Part shown: positions 23,613-31,591 of the stretch, piece after piece | Numbering within the stretch: the stretch's first letter is position 1 | Layout: each line of letters opens with the position of its first letter | DNA from: Capillimicrobium parvum | GTDB taxonomy: Bacteria > Actinomycetota > Thermoleophilia > Solirubrobacterales > Solirubrobacteraceae | Reading direction: 5' to 3' | DNA length: 64,000 bases | Assembly: GCF_021172045.1 (NCBI RefSeq) | Contig: NZ_CP087164.1 | Span: forward strand, 62,001-126,000 | Notes under the pieces: model-generated | Databases searched by the model: none | The model's input: only the letters and a program-made list of their open reading frames with translations | What the model was told of the DNA's origin: nothing | Position numbers and translations under genes: made by a program

Positions 23613-23825
23613 ATGATCCGACTGCACAAGCTCTCGCACGACCGGGAGCCGTTCCATCTCAACCCCGACCTCATCGCCACCGTCGATGCGCACCCGGACA
23701 CGATGCTGCACCTCACGACGGGCGCGCGCATCGCGGTCGCCGAGACCGTCGACGAGGTCGTCGCCAAGGCGCACGACTGGCGCGTCCAGATCGCCGCCGG
23801 GGCGCTGCGCCTCGTCAAGCCGTGA
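23613..23825 (+). CDS. flbD: FlbD family flagellar protein
   Basis: A 70-residue protein of the small FlbD/SwrD family: it starts MIRLHKLSHDREPFHLNPDLIATVDAHPDTMLHLTTG, matching the family pattern I-x-[LV]-x-[RK]-L-[ND]-x-x-x-[FI]-x-[LIV]-N-x-x-x-I-x-x-[IV]-E-x-x-P-D-T-x-I-x-L-x-[TN]-G. Members lie between flgE and motA/fliL and, in Bacillus, raise motor torque. The order here is the same. Confidence 0.9.
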   Translation: MIRLHKLSHDREPFHLNPDLIATVDAHPDTMLHLTTGARIAVAETVDEVVAKAHDWRVQIAAGALRLVKP

Positions 23826-23853
23826 CGGCGTCCACGCTCCGTCCACCGGCCGG

Positions 23854-23883
23854 CTGAAGACCCGCCCGGCCGTGCCGATGACA
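23854..23883 (+). promoter_or_regulatory. Sigma-28-type promoter of motA
   Basis: CTGAAG (23854-23859), 14 bases, GCCGATGACA (23874-23883), then GGGAC and the motA ATG. Predicts a leaderless message from within the long operon. Confidence 0.8.
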
Positions 23884-23888
23884 GGGAC

Positions 23889-24710
23889 ATGAAGGCGGCA
23901 ACCGTCATCGGGCTCGTCATCGCCCTCGTCGGCCTGGCCGGCGGGGCGACCATCGAGGGGACCGCGGTCACGGCGGTCATCCAGCCCCCGGCTCTGCTGA
24001 TCGTCCTCGGCGGGACCTTCGGCGCCACCATGGCCGCCTGCGGCATGGAGGGCGTCAAGTCGATCGCCCCCGGCTACAAGCTGGCGATGAGCCCGCCCGA
24101 GCTCGACCTCCCCGGCCGCGTGCGGGAGCTCGTCGGCCTCGCGGAGCGGGCGCGCAAGGAGGGCCTGCTCGCGCTCGAGGGGGAGCTCGAGAACGTCGAG
24201 GACGCGTACATGCGCAGCGGGCTCCAGCTGGTCGTCGACGGCACCGAACCCGAGCTCGTCCGTGAGGTCCTCGAGGGCGAGATCGACGGCATGGAGGCCC
24301 GCCACAAGTCGGGCTACGACGCCTTCGAGAAGGCCGGCGGCTTCGCGCCGACGATCGGCATCATCGGCACCGTCCTCAGCCTCATCCACGTGCTCGGCAA
24401 CCTGTCGGACCCAGGCAGCCTCGGTCCGGCGATCTCCGGCGCGTTCATCGCCACGCTGCTCGGCGTCGGCACCGCGAACATCGTCTACCTGCCGGTCGGC
24501 AACCGCCTGAAGAAGCTCTCCGGGCAGGAGGCCGCGATGCGCACGATGGTCCTCGAGGGCATCCTCGCCATCCAGGCCGGCGACAACCCGCGGATCGTCA
24601 CCGAGAAGCTGCTGACCTACCTGCCGCCGGCCGATCGCGAGGCCGCCCGCGAGCCGTCCGGCCCGAACCTGCGCCTCGCCGACCCGCCCGGCGAAGCCCA
24701 GGCCGCGTGA
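23889..24710 (+). CDS. motA: Flagellar motor stator protein MotA
   Basis: A 273-residue proton-channel subunit with four membrane segments: about residues 4-22 and 35-55 near the N-terminus, then 150-170 (GGFAPTIGIIGTVLSLIHVL) and 185-205. The cytoplasmic loop between segments 2 and 3 carries the conserved charged residues contacting FliG (ELVGLAERARKEGLLALE). The PTIGIIGTVLSLIHVL and GPAISGAFIATLLGVG motifs are typical of MotA. ATG 23889 follows the -10 element by five bases. Confidence 0.96.
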   Translation: MKAATVIGLVIALVGLAGGATIEGTAVTAVIQPPALLIVLGGTFGATMAACGMEGVKSIAPGYKLAMSPPELDLPGRVRELVGLAERARKEGLLALEGELENVEDAYMRSGLQLVVDGTEPELVREVLEGEIDGMEARHKSGYDAFEKAGGFAPTIGIIGTVLSLIHVLGNLSDPGSLGPAISGAFIATLLGVGTANIVYLPVGNRLKKLSGQEAAMRTMVLEGILAIQAGDNPRIVTEKLLTYLPPADREAAREPSGPNLRLADPPGEAQAA

Positions 24711-24876
24711 GCGCTTCATCCCGCAACCCTCGGCCCGAGAATGACCCCCATCGATCACCGCCATCCGGCGTCCTCGACCTTCGAGATCCCAGGGGGATTC
24801 CTTCAGGTCTGCGTCCTTGGCCGGCGGCGCCGCTGGGCGCCCTTTCAAACCGACGGCTACGAGACGGAACGCTGAC

Positions 24877-25734
24877 ATGGCCGGTCATGGCGGACGGCGC
24901 AAGCGGGCAGACCACGAGTCCGAGCACCCGGACGAGCGGTGGCTCGTCAGCTACGCGGACATGGTCACCCTGCTGATGGCCCTGTTCATCGTGATGTTCG
25001 CGATGGCGAACGTGAACACGTCGAAGTACTCCGCGCTGAAGGACTCGCTGTCGGAGGCGTTCTCGGGCAAGGTCCTGCCCGGCAGCGATTCGATCATCGA
25101 CGGCGCTCCGTCGGCGGCCATCACGAAGGTGCTGCCGGCCGGGTCGGGGACGAGCAACGCGTCGTCGCCGGAGGCCGAGCGCGCGGCGGCCGAGGAGAAC
25201 GCCGACCTCCAGCAGCTCAAGCGGCGCGTCGACGCCGAGGCGCGCAGGCGCGGGCTGACCGACAAGCTGCAGACCCGCGTCGAGCGTCGCGGCCTCGTCA
25301 TCACGATCCTCACCGACAAGCTGCTCTTCGACAGCGGCCAGGCGGCCCTGCGTCCCGACGGCGCGACGCTGCTGCGGTCGATCGGCGGCGTCCTGCGCCA
25401 GGAGGACTCCCATCAGGTCGTCGTCGAGGGCTACACGGACACCGTGCCGATCCGCAGCTCGACGTATCCCAGCAACTGGGAGCTCTCCACGGCCCGCGCC
25501 TCGACGGTCGTCCGCGCGCTCATGAGCGCCGAGGTCGCGGCGACGCGGCTCACCGCGGCCGGCCGCGCCGACCTCGACCCCGTCGCCAGCAACGCCACCG
25601 ACGCCGGGCGCTCACGCAACCGGCGCGTCCAGATCGTGCTGCCGCGGCGGGCCTCGTCGCCGACCGCCGACGCCGCCGCGCCGCAGATCGGCCCGTCCGA
25701 GCCTCAGATCGGCCCCCAGGAGACACACCAATGA
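24877..25734 (+). CDS. motB: Flagellar motor stator protein MotB
   Basis: A 285-residue protein: a basic N-terminus, a single membrane helix with the essential proton-carrying Asp (SYADMVTLLMALFIVMFAMA, Asp28), a plug/linker, and an OmpA-like peptidoglycan-binding domain at about residues 150-265 (LFDSGQAALRPDG, VEGYTDTVPI, NWELSTARAS). The N-terminal RWLVSYADMVTLL motif is diagnostic. A 166-bp gap separates it from motA (24711-24876), in which I see no gene; GC-rich short dyads occur near 24820. The last codons overlap fliL. Confidence 0.96.
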   Translation: MAGHGGRRKRADHESEHPDERWLVSYADMVTLLMALFIVMFAMANVNTSKYSALKDSLSEAFSGKVLPGSDSIIDGAPSAAITKVLPAGSGTSNASSPEAERAAAEENADLQQLKRRVDAEARRRGLTDKLQTRVERRGLVITILTDKLLFDSGQAALRPDGATLLRSIGGVLRQEDSHQVVVEGYTDTVPIRSSTYPSNWELSTARASTVVRALMSAEVAATRLTAAGRADLDPVASNATDAGRSRNRRVQIVLPRRASSPTADAAAPQIGPSEPQIGPQETHQ

Positions 25735-26180
25735 AGTCGAAGCTGAAGTTCATCGTCCCCGTCGTCCTGCTGGTCGTGCTCGGGGGCGCCTACAAGTTCG
25801 TGCTGGCCAAGCCGAAGCCGGTGCCGAAGCCGAAGGTGGCCGGCGAGGTCTACGTCCTGCCCAAGGAGTTCCTCGTCAACCTCGCCGACGGCCGCTACGC
25901 GAAGCTCGGCGTCGGCCTCGTGATGGCCCACGGCGAGACCTCCGCCCCCGCCGCCGGCGGCCACGCGGCGGCGGCCGAGCCGCCCGAGGGCTACGGAGCG
26001 CTGCCGCAGGAGGCGCTCGTGCGCGACATCGTCACCAACGAGATCACCGACGTCTCGGCCTCCGAGCTCACGTCCGGCAAGGGTCGCCGCGAGCTCAAGA
26101 AGCACATCCTCGCGAAGCTCCACGCGGAGACCGACGTGCACGCCGACGACGTCCTGTTCACCGACGTCACCGTCCAGTAG
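25731..26180 (+). CDS. fliL: Flagellar basal body-associated protein FliL
   Basis: A 149-residue single-pass membrane protein: a hydrophobic helix at residues 6-26 (KFIVPVVLLVVLGGAYKFVLA), a Lys/Pro linker, and the FliL periplasmic-type domain with YVLPKEFLVNLADGRYAKLGVGLVMA, ALVRDIVTNEITDVSASEL and the C-terminal VLFTDVTVQ, which matches the usual V-x-x-V-x-F-T-x-[FL]-V-[VI]-Q ending. It surrounds the stator and stabilises it. Starts at the ATGA overlap with motB. Confidence 0.95.
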   Translation: MKSKLKFIVPVVLLVVLGGAYKFVLAKPKPVPKPKVAGEVYVLPKEFLVNLADGRYAKLGVGLVMAHGETSAPAAGGHAAAAEPPEGYGALPQEALVRDIVTNEITDVSASELTSGKGRRELKKHILAKLHAETDVHADDVLFTDVTVQ

Positions 26181-26199
26181 CGAAGGAGCAGCACCCACC

Positions 26200-26538
26200 A
26201 TGTCCGAGGAGCTCGAGCTCACCCCCTTCGCCCCCGCCGATATCGAACCGGCCGCGGCCGGCGACCTCGGTCGCCTCCAGGACGTCACCGTGGAGCTGTC
26301 CGTCGAGGTCGGCCGCACTCGCATGACCCTCGGCCAGGCGCTCGCCCTGGGCCCGGGGTCCGTCGTCGCGCTGTCGCGCAGCGCCCGCGAGCCGGTCGAC
26401 CTCCTCGTCAACGGCAAGCAGGTGGCGCGCGGCGAGGTCGTCGTCATCGACGACGACTTCGGCCTGCGCATCACCGAGGTCAAGGCCATGGGCGAGGAGG
26501 ACGGCGGCGAGGCAGATCCCGCCGCCGAGGCCGCGTAG
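26200..26538 (+). CDS. fliN: Flagellar motor switch protein FliN (short form)
   Basis: A 112-residue SPOA-domain protein: LQDVTVELSVEVGRTRMTLGQALALGPGSVVALSRSAREPVDLLVNGKQVARGEVVVIDDDFGLRITEV is the canonical FliN core. It forms the lower C-ring with FliM. A larger FliY paralogue is at 32.8 kb, so the locus encodes two FliN-type proteins, both probably expressed. An AGGAGC site precedes ATG 26200. Confidence 0.95.
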   Translation: MSEELELTPFAPADIEPAAAGDLGRLQDVTVELSVEVGRTRMTLGQALALGPGSVVALSRSAREPVDLLVNGKQVARGEVVVIDDDFGLRITEVKAMGEEDGGEADPAAEAA

Positions 26539-26580
26539 CAAAGCAATGGTCGTGTGTCGGTCATGTGCGTGGCAAAATTC

Positions 26581-26835
26581 ATGCACATGAGAACGTTGAA
26601 GGTCACGCGGGGAGGCCAGATCTCGGTCCCTGCGGAGATCCGCCGGCGCTGGGGGACCTCGACCTTCGCGCTCGAGGATCTCGGGGATCGCATCGTCCTG
26701 TCGCCGGCCCCCGACGACCCGATCGCCGCGGCGCGCGGCGCACTCGCGCGCGAGTCGGCATCGAGCACCGACGCGCTGCGGCGTGCCGCACGCGACGACG
26801 AGATCGCGGCCGGACGGCGCCGCGCCGGCGCTTGA
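26581..26835 (+). CDS. AbrB/SpoVT-type antitoxin of a decayed toxin-antitoxin pair
   Basis: An 84-residue protein with an N-terminal swapped-hairpin AbrB/MazE-type DNA-binding domain at about residues 3-45 (LKVTRGGQISVPAEIRRRWGTSTFALEDLGDRIVLSPA) and an Ala/Arg tail that would neutralise a PIN-domain toxin. ATG 26581 and ATG 26587 are both possible; upstream bases are A/T-rich for this genome. Its stop overlaps a truncated VapC coding segment (26832 onward), so the antitoxin now lacks an obvious complete partner. Confidence 0.8.
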   Translation: MHMRTLKVTRGGQISVPAEIRRRWGTSTFALEDLGDRIVLSPAPDDPIAAARGALARESASSTDALRRAARDDEIAAGRRRAGA

Positions 26836-27107
26836 CCGCTCTCGACACCCTCACCGTCCCCCTCCTGCAGGGCATCGTCACGATCGTCGACGTGGATGAG
26901 CCGACGGCCCGCGCGGCGGCTCGGCTGCGCGCGCGCCGCTACCACCGGACGCGCGCCGCGCTGAGCCTCGCCGACTGCGTCCTGCTCGCATCCGCGCAGA
27001 TCAGCGGCCGTGCGGTCGCCACGGCAGACCGGCCCCTCGCCGCGGCCGCGCGCGCGGAGGAGCTCGAGGTCATCGCGCTTCCCGACTCTCGCGGCCGGCC
27101 TTCCTGA
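26832..27107 (+). pseudogene. N-terminally truncated PIN-domain (VapC) toxin
   Basis: A TTG-started frame of 91 codons that aligns with the C-terminal two thirds of PIN toxins: VDVDEPTARAAARLRARRYHRTRAALSLADCVLLASAQISGRAVATADRPLAAAARAEELEVIALPDS contains the lSLAD(C) and ATAD acidic motifs. The N-terminal strand with the first catalytic Asp (usually in a -[LIV]-D-[AST]-S- motif) and the following helix with Glu are absent: the frame begins LTALDTLTVPLLQG. I take it as a 5'-deleted, probably inactive toxin next to an intact antitoxin. Confidence 0.6.
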
Positions 27108-27139
27108 GCGCTTGGGGCCGGTAAGCCGGCCCCAAGCGC
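27108..27139. terminator. Strong bidirectional stem-loop between toxin remnant and queA
   Basis: GCGCTTGGGGCCGG (27108-27121), loop TAAG, and the exact complement CCGGCCCCAAGCGC (27126-27139): a 14-bp perfect stem between convergent genes. There is no T-run, but such GC-rich stems often act as terminators in actinobacteria. Confidence 0.75.
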
Positions 27140-27182
27140 CGGCGGGGGTTCGGTGGGGCTCCGTGCCCGCGCTGCCGCACCC

Positions 27183-27228
27183 GCGTTCAGCGGAAGATGA
27201 GGGTGGCGTTCAGCGCAGGATGAGGTGG
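27183..27228. repeat. 23-bp tandem duplication at the queA 3' end
   Basis: GCGTTCAGCG-type units start at 27183 and 27206 and are nearly identical over 23 bp. The duplicated segment spans the queA stop codon (27210-27212), so a second copy of the gene's last bases lies beyond its stop. Confidence 0.8.
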
Positions 27229-28361
27229 CTGTCGCCGAACTCGTGCCAGAGGTAGCCCGCGGCGCGCGCCTCGGCGTAGCTTTCGGCGAGCAGCGGGCCG
27301 CCGGCGATCGCCTCGAGCATGTGCAGGTGCGACGCGTCGGGATCGTGCCAGCCGGTGATCAGGCCGTCGACCGCGCGCACGCCGCGGTCGGGCGTGACGT
27401 GCAGGCCGGTCCAGCCGGCCGCCGCGTGCACGGCCCCGTCCTCGTCCGCGGCGCTCTCCAGCGCGCGCACCACGGTCGTGCCGACCGCGACCACCCGGCC
27501 GCCCCAGCCCCGCACGGCCTCGACCGCGCGGGCCGTCGCGGCCGGTACGGCGTAGCGTTCCGGGTAGGGCGCCTCGCCGCGCTCGAGCGAGGAGACGCCG
27601 GCGTGCAGCGTGAGCGGCGCGACGAGCACGCCCGCGCCGAGCAGGCGGGTCAGCAGCGCCGGGGTGAACGGCCGCCCGGCGCTCGGCATCTCGGCGCTGC
27701 CCGGTCGGCGCGCGAACGCGGTCTGGTACGCGGAGAGCGGCCAATGACCGTGGACGTGCGCGTAGCGGATCGGGTGGCCGTGGCGGGCAAGGTGGTCGCC
27801 CAGCGGCCGGTCCGCGTCGATGCGCGCGAGCCAGAGCCGGGCGCTCGACGCGTAGGCGGCGGCCAGCTCGATCCGCGCGCCGCCGTTCAGCGCGAGGCGT
27901 TCGCCGGCGTGCCCGCGCATGCGGCGCAGGCCGTCCGCGGTGCGCAGCTCGACGATCCACCACGCATCGCCGGCGTGAGGTGCGCTCTGACCTCGTTCAG
28001 CGAGGCCAAAGCGCGACTCGCCGGCCGGCGCGAGGGCCGACGGCGCGGGGGGCGATGGCGCGGGGGCCGATGGCGCGAGGGCCGGCGGCGCGGGCGTGCT
28101 GAAGCGCACCTCGAGGGCGGTCCCGTCCGCGCGCTCGGCGTGGATGGCCGCCGGGACCGTCGCCGAGTCGTTGACGACGAGCAGGTCGCCCGGCGCCAGC
28201 AGATCCGGGAGGTCGTGGAAGCGGGCGTGCGTGACCTCGCCGTCGCCTGAGGTGGCGACCATGAGGCGAACGCCGTCGCGCGCGATGCCCCGGGCCTCGG
28301 GCGGCTCGTGCGCCTCCAGGCCCGCGGGCAGCTCGAACGCGGGCGCCGCCAGGGCGGTCAT
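27210..28361 (-). CDS. queA: S-adenosylmethionine:tRNA ribosyltransferase-isomerase (QueA)
   Basis: A 383-residue protein of the QueA family, which transfers and isomerises the ribose of SAM onto preQ1-modified tRNA in queuosine synthesis. Seen are LLAPGDLLVVNDSATVPAAI near residues 50-70, YAHVHGHWPLSAYQTAFARRPGSAEMPSAGRPFTPALL (family: YQTVYA...GSVAAPTAGLHFT) and LHAGVSSL, VGTTVVRALES, GLITGWHDP. Typical QueA is about 340-350 residues; here a Pro/Ala/Ser insertion encoded by a 15-bp tandem repeat (28029-28095) lengthens it. The SAAPT-like motif reads SAEMP, so a variant substrate is possible. Start ATG 28361 overlaps the SDR stop. Confidence 0.85.
   Translation of the reverse strand: MTALAAPAFELPAGLEAHEPPEARGIARDGVRLMVATSGDGEVTHARFHDLPDLLAPGDLLVVNDSATVPAAIHAERADGTALEVRFSTPAPPALAPSAPAPSPPAPSALAPAGESRFGLAERGQSAPHAGDAWWIVELRTADGLRRMRGHAGERLALNGGARIELAAAYASSARLWLARIDADRPLGDHLARHGHPIRYAHVHGHWPLSAYQTAFARRPGSAEMPSAGRPFTPALLTRLLGAGVLVAPLTLHAGVSSLERGEAPYPERYAVPAATARAVEAVRGWGGRVVAVGTTVVRALESAADEDGAVHAAAGWTGLHVTPDRGVRAVDGLITGWHDPDASHLHMLEAIAGGPLLAESYAEARAAGYLWHEFGDSHLILR
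28029..28095. repeat. 15-bp tandem repeat inside queA (about 4.5 units)
   Basis: Units of the form GCGCGAGGGCCGACG repeat with small changes and encode the Pro/Ala/Ser-rich insertion of the queA product. The 15-bp period keeps frame. Confidence 0.8.
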
Positions 28362-29047
28362 GCCGTCACCGTCACGGCGACGTCGCGCGCGACGTAGCGC
28401 CCGCTCGGCTGGGTCCCCCCGATGAGCGCGAGCAGTCCCGGCACGCTGGCCTCCGGCGGCGGGCGGTCGGAGATGTCCTCGCCGGGGAACGCCTCCTGGT
28501 GCATGCGCGTGCGCATGTCGCCGGGATCGACGGTCAGGATCCGCAGCTGCGGGTGCTCGGCGGCGAGGACCGCGCCGAGCTGCTCGAGCGCGGCCTTCGC
28601 GGAGCCGTAGCCGCCCCAGCCGGGGTAGGGCTCGACCGCGGCGTCGGAGGTGACGTTCACGATCGCCGCGCCCGGCGCCATGCGCGGCAGCGCCAGCTGG
28701 ATCAGCGCGAGCGGCGCCAGGACGTTGACGCGCATGACGCGCTGCAGCTCGTCGAGCGGGTAGCCGGCGAGCGACGGCTGCGGGCTGGGGCCGAGCACGG
28801 AGGCGTTGTTGACGAGCAGGTCGACGCGGTCGCCGGCGGCCGCGACGAGCGCGCGGCGGTGGGCGGGGTCGGCGACGTCGCCGGCGAGCGCGACGACGTC
28901 GCCCTGGCGGCCGAGCTCGCGCGCGGCGCGCTCGAGCTCCGCGGCGCCCCGGGCGTCGATGATCAGGCGCCGGTCCGGGCCGGCCAGCGCGCGGGCGAGC
29001 GCCAGCCCGAGCCCTCGGGAGGCGCCGGTGATGATGGCGGTGGACAT
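28358..29047 (-). CDS. Short-chain dehydrogenase/reductase (SDR)
   Basis: A 229-residue Rossmann oxidoreductase: TGASRGLG (residues 7-14) binds the cofactor, LVNNASVLG is the NNAG motif, and the catalytic YGSAK (Tyr and Lys of Y-x-x-x-K) follows NVTSDAA, where the conserved Ser is present. The C-terminus has PGDMRTRMHQEAFPGEDI. It forms a two-gene unit with queA by ATGA overlap. Substrate unknown. Confidence 0.88.
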   Translation of the reverse strand: MSTAIITGASRGLGLALARALAGPDRRLIIDARGAAELERAARELGRQGDVVALAGDVADPAHRRALVAAAGDRVDLLVNNASVLGPSPQPSLAGYPLDELQRVMRVNVLAPLALIQLALPRMAPGAAIVNVTSDAAVEPYPGWGGYGSAKAALEQLGAVLAAEHPQLRILTVDPGDMRTRMHQEAFPGEDISDRPPPEASVPGLLALIGGTQPSGRYVARDVAVTVTA

Positions 29048-29097
29048 GGCCGCGACGGTACGCCCGGCGCGGTCCCAGCCGCCAGACGGAATTGGTC

Positions 29098-29742
29098 CTA
29101 GGACCTTCGGCCGACCAGCCCGGACTGGAGCGCGTGCACGGCGGCCTGCGTGCGGTCGGTGACGCCGAGCTTGGCGAGCACATGGCCGACGTGCGTCTTG
29201 ACCGTCTTCTCCGAGATGCCCAGCGCCCGGGCGATCCGCTTGTTGGACTCCCCGGCGACGATCAGCTCGAGCACCTCGCGCTCGCGCGCGGTCAGACCGT
29301 CGTGCCCGGCGTCGTCCCGGCCTTCGCCGGAAGGCGTCGCCAGCGCGTCGACGAGGCGGGCGGCCACCACCGGATCCAGGAGCGCCTCGCCCGCGTGGGC
29401 CGCCCGGATCGCGCGCGCGAGCTCCGACGGCTCGACGTTCTTGAGCAGGTACCCGGCCGCGCCGGCGCGGATCGCCGGGAGGAGCCGTTCGTCGTCGGCG
29501 AAGCTCGTCAGGACGATCACGCGCGCCGCCGAGCCGCGCCGGCGCAGCTCGCGCATCGCGCCCACCCCATCGAGCCCGGGCATGACGAGGTCCATGAGCA
29601 CGACGTCGGGCGCGAGCTGCGCGACGGCGTCGACCGCCGCGGCGCCGTCGGCCGCCTCGCCCGCGACCTCCATGCCGTCCTGCAGCTCGAGGAAGGCCCG
29701 CAGCCCCTCGCGCACGACGGCGTGGTCGTCGGCGAGCAGCAC
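29098..29742 (-). CDS. NarL/LuxR-family response regulator
   Basis: A 214-residue two-component regulator: receiver domain at 1-115 (LLADDHAVVREGL, phosphoacceptor Asp51 in LMDLVMPGLDG, conserved Lys near 101 in YLLKNV), and a C-terminal helix-turn-helix at 150-205 (LTAREREVLELIVAGESNKRIARALGISEKTVKTHVGHVLAKLGV), all typical of NarL. GTG 29742 is the only usual start; it cuts off the residues that normally precede the first strand (PPIR upstream in frame has no ATG/GTG), so a CTG start further up is possible. Partner kinase directly upstream. Confidence 0.9.
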   Translation of the reverse strand: MLLADDHAVVREGLRAFLELQDGMEVAGEAADGAAAVDAVAQLAPDVVLMDLVMPGLDGVGAMRELRRRGSAARVIVLTSFADDERLLPAIRAGAAGYLLKNVEPSELARAIRAAHAGEALLDPVVAARLVDALATPSGEGRDDAGHDGLTAREREVLELIVAGESNKRIARALGISEKTVKTHVGHVLAKLGVTDRTQAAVHALQSGLVGRRS

Positions 29743-29755
29743 CCGGATCGGGGGC

Positions 29756-30910
29756 TCAGCCAGCGCCGCCTACCTCCAGCCGGACCGTCGTGCCGGCGCC
29801 GGGACTCGACCGGATCGCGAGGCGGCCCCCGAGCCGCGCGGCGCGCTCCTCCATCGACGTCAGCCCGAGGCGCCGCGAGCGCAGCTCGGGATCGGCGGGA
29901 TCGAAGCCGGCGCCGTCGTCGTGGATCTCGAGCACCAGCCCGCCGTCCGCGCCGGCGACGCGCACGCCGATCTCGCGGGCGCCCGCGTGGCGCAGCGCGT
30001 TGTGCAGCGCCTCCTGGGCGATCCGCAGCAGCTCGCGGTCGCGCCGCGGGTCGACGTCGCCCGCCGCGTCGGCCAGATCGACCTCCAGGCCGATCGAGAT
30101 GTCGTGGACGCTGCGCAGGACCGCGACGTGCTTGCGCAGCACGGCGGCCAGGCCGTCGCGTTCGAGGTCCGGCGGGCGCAGCTCGCCGACGAGGTCGCGC
30201 AGCTCGTCGAGCGCCTCGCGGGCCAGCTCGCCCGTCCGCGCGACCCGCTCGCCCGCCGCCGCCGGGTCGCGCTCCACGAGCGTGGCCGCCGCCTCGGCGC
30301 TGAGCACGACGCTGAAGAGCTTCTGGCTGACCGCGTCGTGCAGCTCGAGGGCGAGCCGGTTGCGCTCGGAGACGATCGACAGCTCGCGGCTGCGCTCGAG
30401 CAGCCGCGCGTTCGTGATCGCGATCGCGGCGTGCGCGGCGAGGAGCTCCAGGAGCTCCTGGTCGGCGGCGCCGAACGTCCCGGCGCCCTCCTTCTCCGTG
30501 AGGTAGAAGGCGCCGATCACGCCGTCGGGCGCGACGATCGGCACGCCGAGGTACGAGCGCATGTCGGGGTGGCCGCGCGGCCACCAGCCGCGGAAGCGCG
30601 GGTGGGCGTGCATGTCCGCCATCCGCACCGGCACGTCGGTCTCGAGCATCGCCCCGAGCACCCCGTGCGTTCGTGGCAGCGGCCCGAGGGACGCGACCAG
30701 CTCGTCGCTCATCCCGGAGACGAGGAATGCGCTGAAGCCGCCGTCGCCGTCGGGGATGCCGAGCGCCGCGTAGCGCGCGCCGGCCAGCTCGCGCGCGCGG
30801 TCCACGAGCTCCTGGAGCACCTCTTCGACCGAGCGTTGGGCGGCGACCGCCAGGACCGCGTCGCTGACGGCGCGCAGGGCGGGGCTGAGGCGTTCGGGCT
30901 CCGGGCTCAC
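29756..30910 (-). CDS. GAF-domain sensor histidine kinase (HisKA_3 type)
   Basis: A 384-residue cytosolic kinase without membrane segments. A GAF domain covers about residues 20-165 (VEEVLQELVDRARELAGARYAALGIPD...RSYLGVPIVAPDGVIGAFYLTEKEGA); the HisKA_3 dimerisation region has the phosphoacceptor His in NRLALELHDAVSQKLFSVV (about 190); the ATPase domain ends with LRIAQEALHNALRHAGA, GAGFDP and RRLGLTSMEERAARLGG. The sequence resembles the actinobacterial DevS-like kinases, though no haem-binding residues could be verified. GTG 30910 overlaps the TetR stop, so TetR, kinase and regulator are one operon. Confidence 0.88.
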   Translation of the reverse strand: MSPEPERLSPALRAVSDAVLAVAAQRSVEEVLQELVDRARELAGARYAALGIPDGDGGFSAFLVSGMSDELVASLGPLPRTHGVLGAMLETDVPVRMADMHAHPRFRGWWPRGHPDMRSYLGVPIVAPDGVIGAFYLTEKEGAGTFGAADQELLELLAAHAAIAITNARLLERSRELSIVSERNRLALELHDAVSQKLFSVVLSAEAAATLVERDPAAAGERVARTGELAREALDELRDLVGELRPPDLERDGLAAVLRKHVAVLRSVHDISIGLEVDLADAAGDVDPRRDRELLRIAQEALHNALRHAGAREIGVRVAGADGGLVLEIHDDGAGFDPADPELRSRRLGLTSMEERAARLGGRLAIRSSPGAGTTVRLEVGGAG

Positions 30911-31497
30911 TGGCAACGGGTCATCGCGGTCGCCGTCTGCGCCGCCGCGGTCGCGTCGAGCCCGGCGCGGTGCAGGGTCCGCCACGTGTGGAAGTCGAGC
31001 GCCACCGCGACGGCCGCCGCGACGCGCTCGCGCCGTCGCCCGCGCGCGCGGAATCCGGCGACCAGGATCTCGTGCATGCGGCCCAGCACGGGCGCGATGC
31101 GGACCCCGACGACCCACTGGGTCGTCTCGTGGTCCTCGATGTCGCGCATGATGTTGGCGAGCAGCCCCTCGTTCTCGGCGTAGTAGGCGTACAGGAGCGC
31201 GACCGCCCGTTGCACGCGCTCCAGGGGGTCGTCGACGTCCAGCAGCGGCTCGGGGTCGGGCAGCGGCCGTCGTTGCAGATGCAGGCCCGAGCAGGCCATG
31301 ACGAGCTCGCGCTCGTCCGGGAAGTGGCTGTACACGGTGTGGCGCTGCACGCGCGCGCGCTCGGCGATCGCGCTGACGCTGGTGCGCGCCGGCCCCAGCT
31401 CGGAGTGCAGCGCGACCGTCGCCTCGACGATCCGCCGCCTGGTCTCCTGCTGGCGCTCGGCCCGCTTGCGGAGCTCGTACCTGCGCGTCGTTGTCAC
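30907..31497 (-). CDS. TetR-family regulator
   Basis: A 196-residue regulator: residues 1-55 hold the TetR helix-turn-helix (TRRRIVEATVALHSELGPARTSVSAIAERARVQRHTVYSHFPDERELV). The ligand domain is helical. GTG 31497 is chosen as the first start upstream of the conserved region; the longer frame would cross the divergent promoter. It lies head-to-head with the MBL-fold gene, and a good operator-like palindrome (31553-31572) is located just downstream of that gene's promoter, so TetR likely represses it. Its operon continues into the sensor kinase. Confidence 0.85.
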   Translation of the reverse strand: MTTTRRYELRKRAERQQETRRRIVEATVALHSELGPARTSVSAIAERARVQRHTVYSHFPDERELVMACSGLHLQRRPLPDPEPLLDVDDPLERVQRAVALLYAYYAENEGLLANIMRDIEDHETTQWVVGVRIAPVLGRMHEILVAGFRARGRRRERVAAAVAVALDFHTWRTLHRAGLDATAAAQTATAMTRCQ

Positions 31498-31520
31498 TGC
31501 ACAGGAGTGTACCCCGAAAC

Positions 31521-31550
31521 TTGACAGCGCACGCACGGCTCCGGTATGAA
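31521..31550 (+). promoter_or_regulatory. Sigma-70-type promoter of the MBL-fold gene
   Basis: TTGACA (31521-31526), 18 bases, TATGAA (31545-31550): close to the housekeeping consensus and the most AT-rich stretch nearby. The start codon GTG 31592 is 41 bases downstream with TGGAGGA before it. Confidence 0.75.
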
Positions 31551-31552
31551 TC

Positions 31553-31572
31553 GCTGCACAGCACTGTTCAGC
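31553..31572. promoter_or_regulatory. Probable TetR operator
   Basis: GCTGCACAG-CA-CTGTTCAGC is a 20-bp palindrome (9-bp arms, one mismatch) beginning two bases after the -10 element of the MBL-fold gene, where repressor binding would block transcription. Confidence 0.6.
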
Positions 31573-31591
31573 CAAACGCCTGGAGGACGTC

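Noticed and set aside
24711-24876. Additional sigma-28-type promoter before motB (ATCGATCACC near 24759)
   Set aside because: No CTCAAG-like element stands 14 bases upstream, and the site is far from the motB start.
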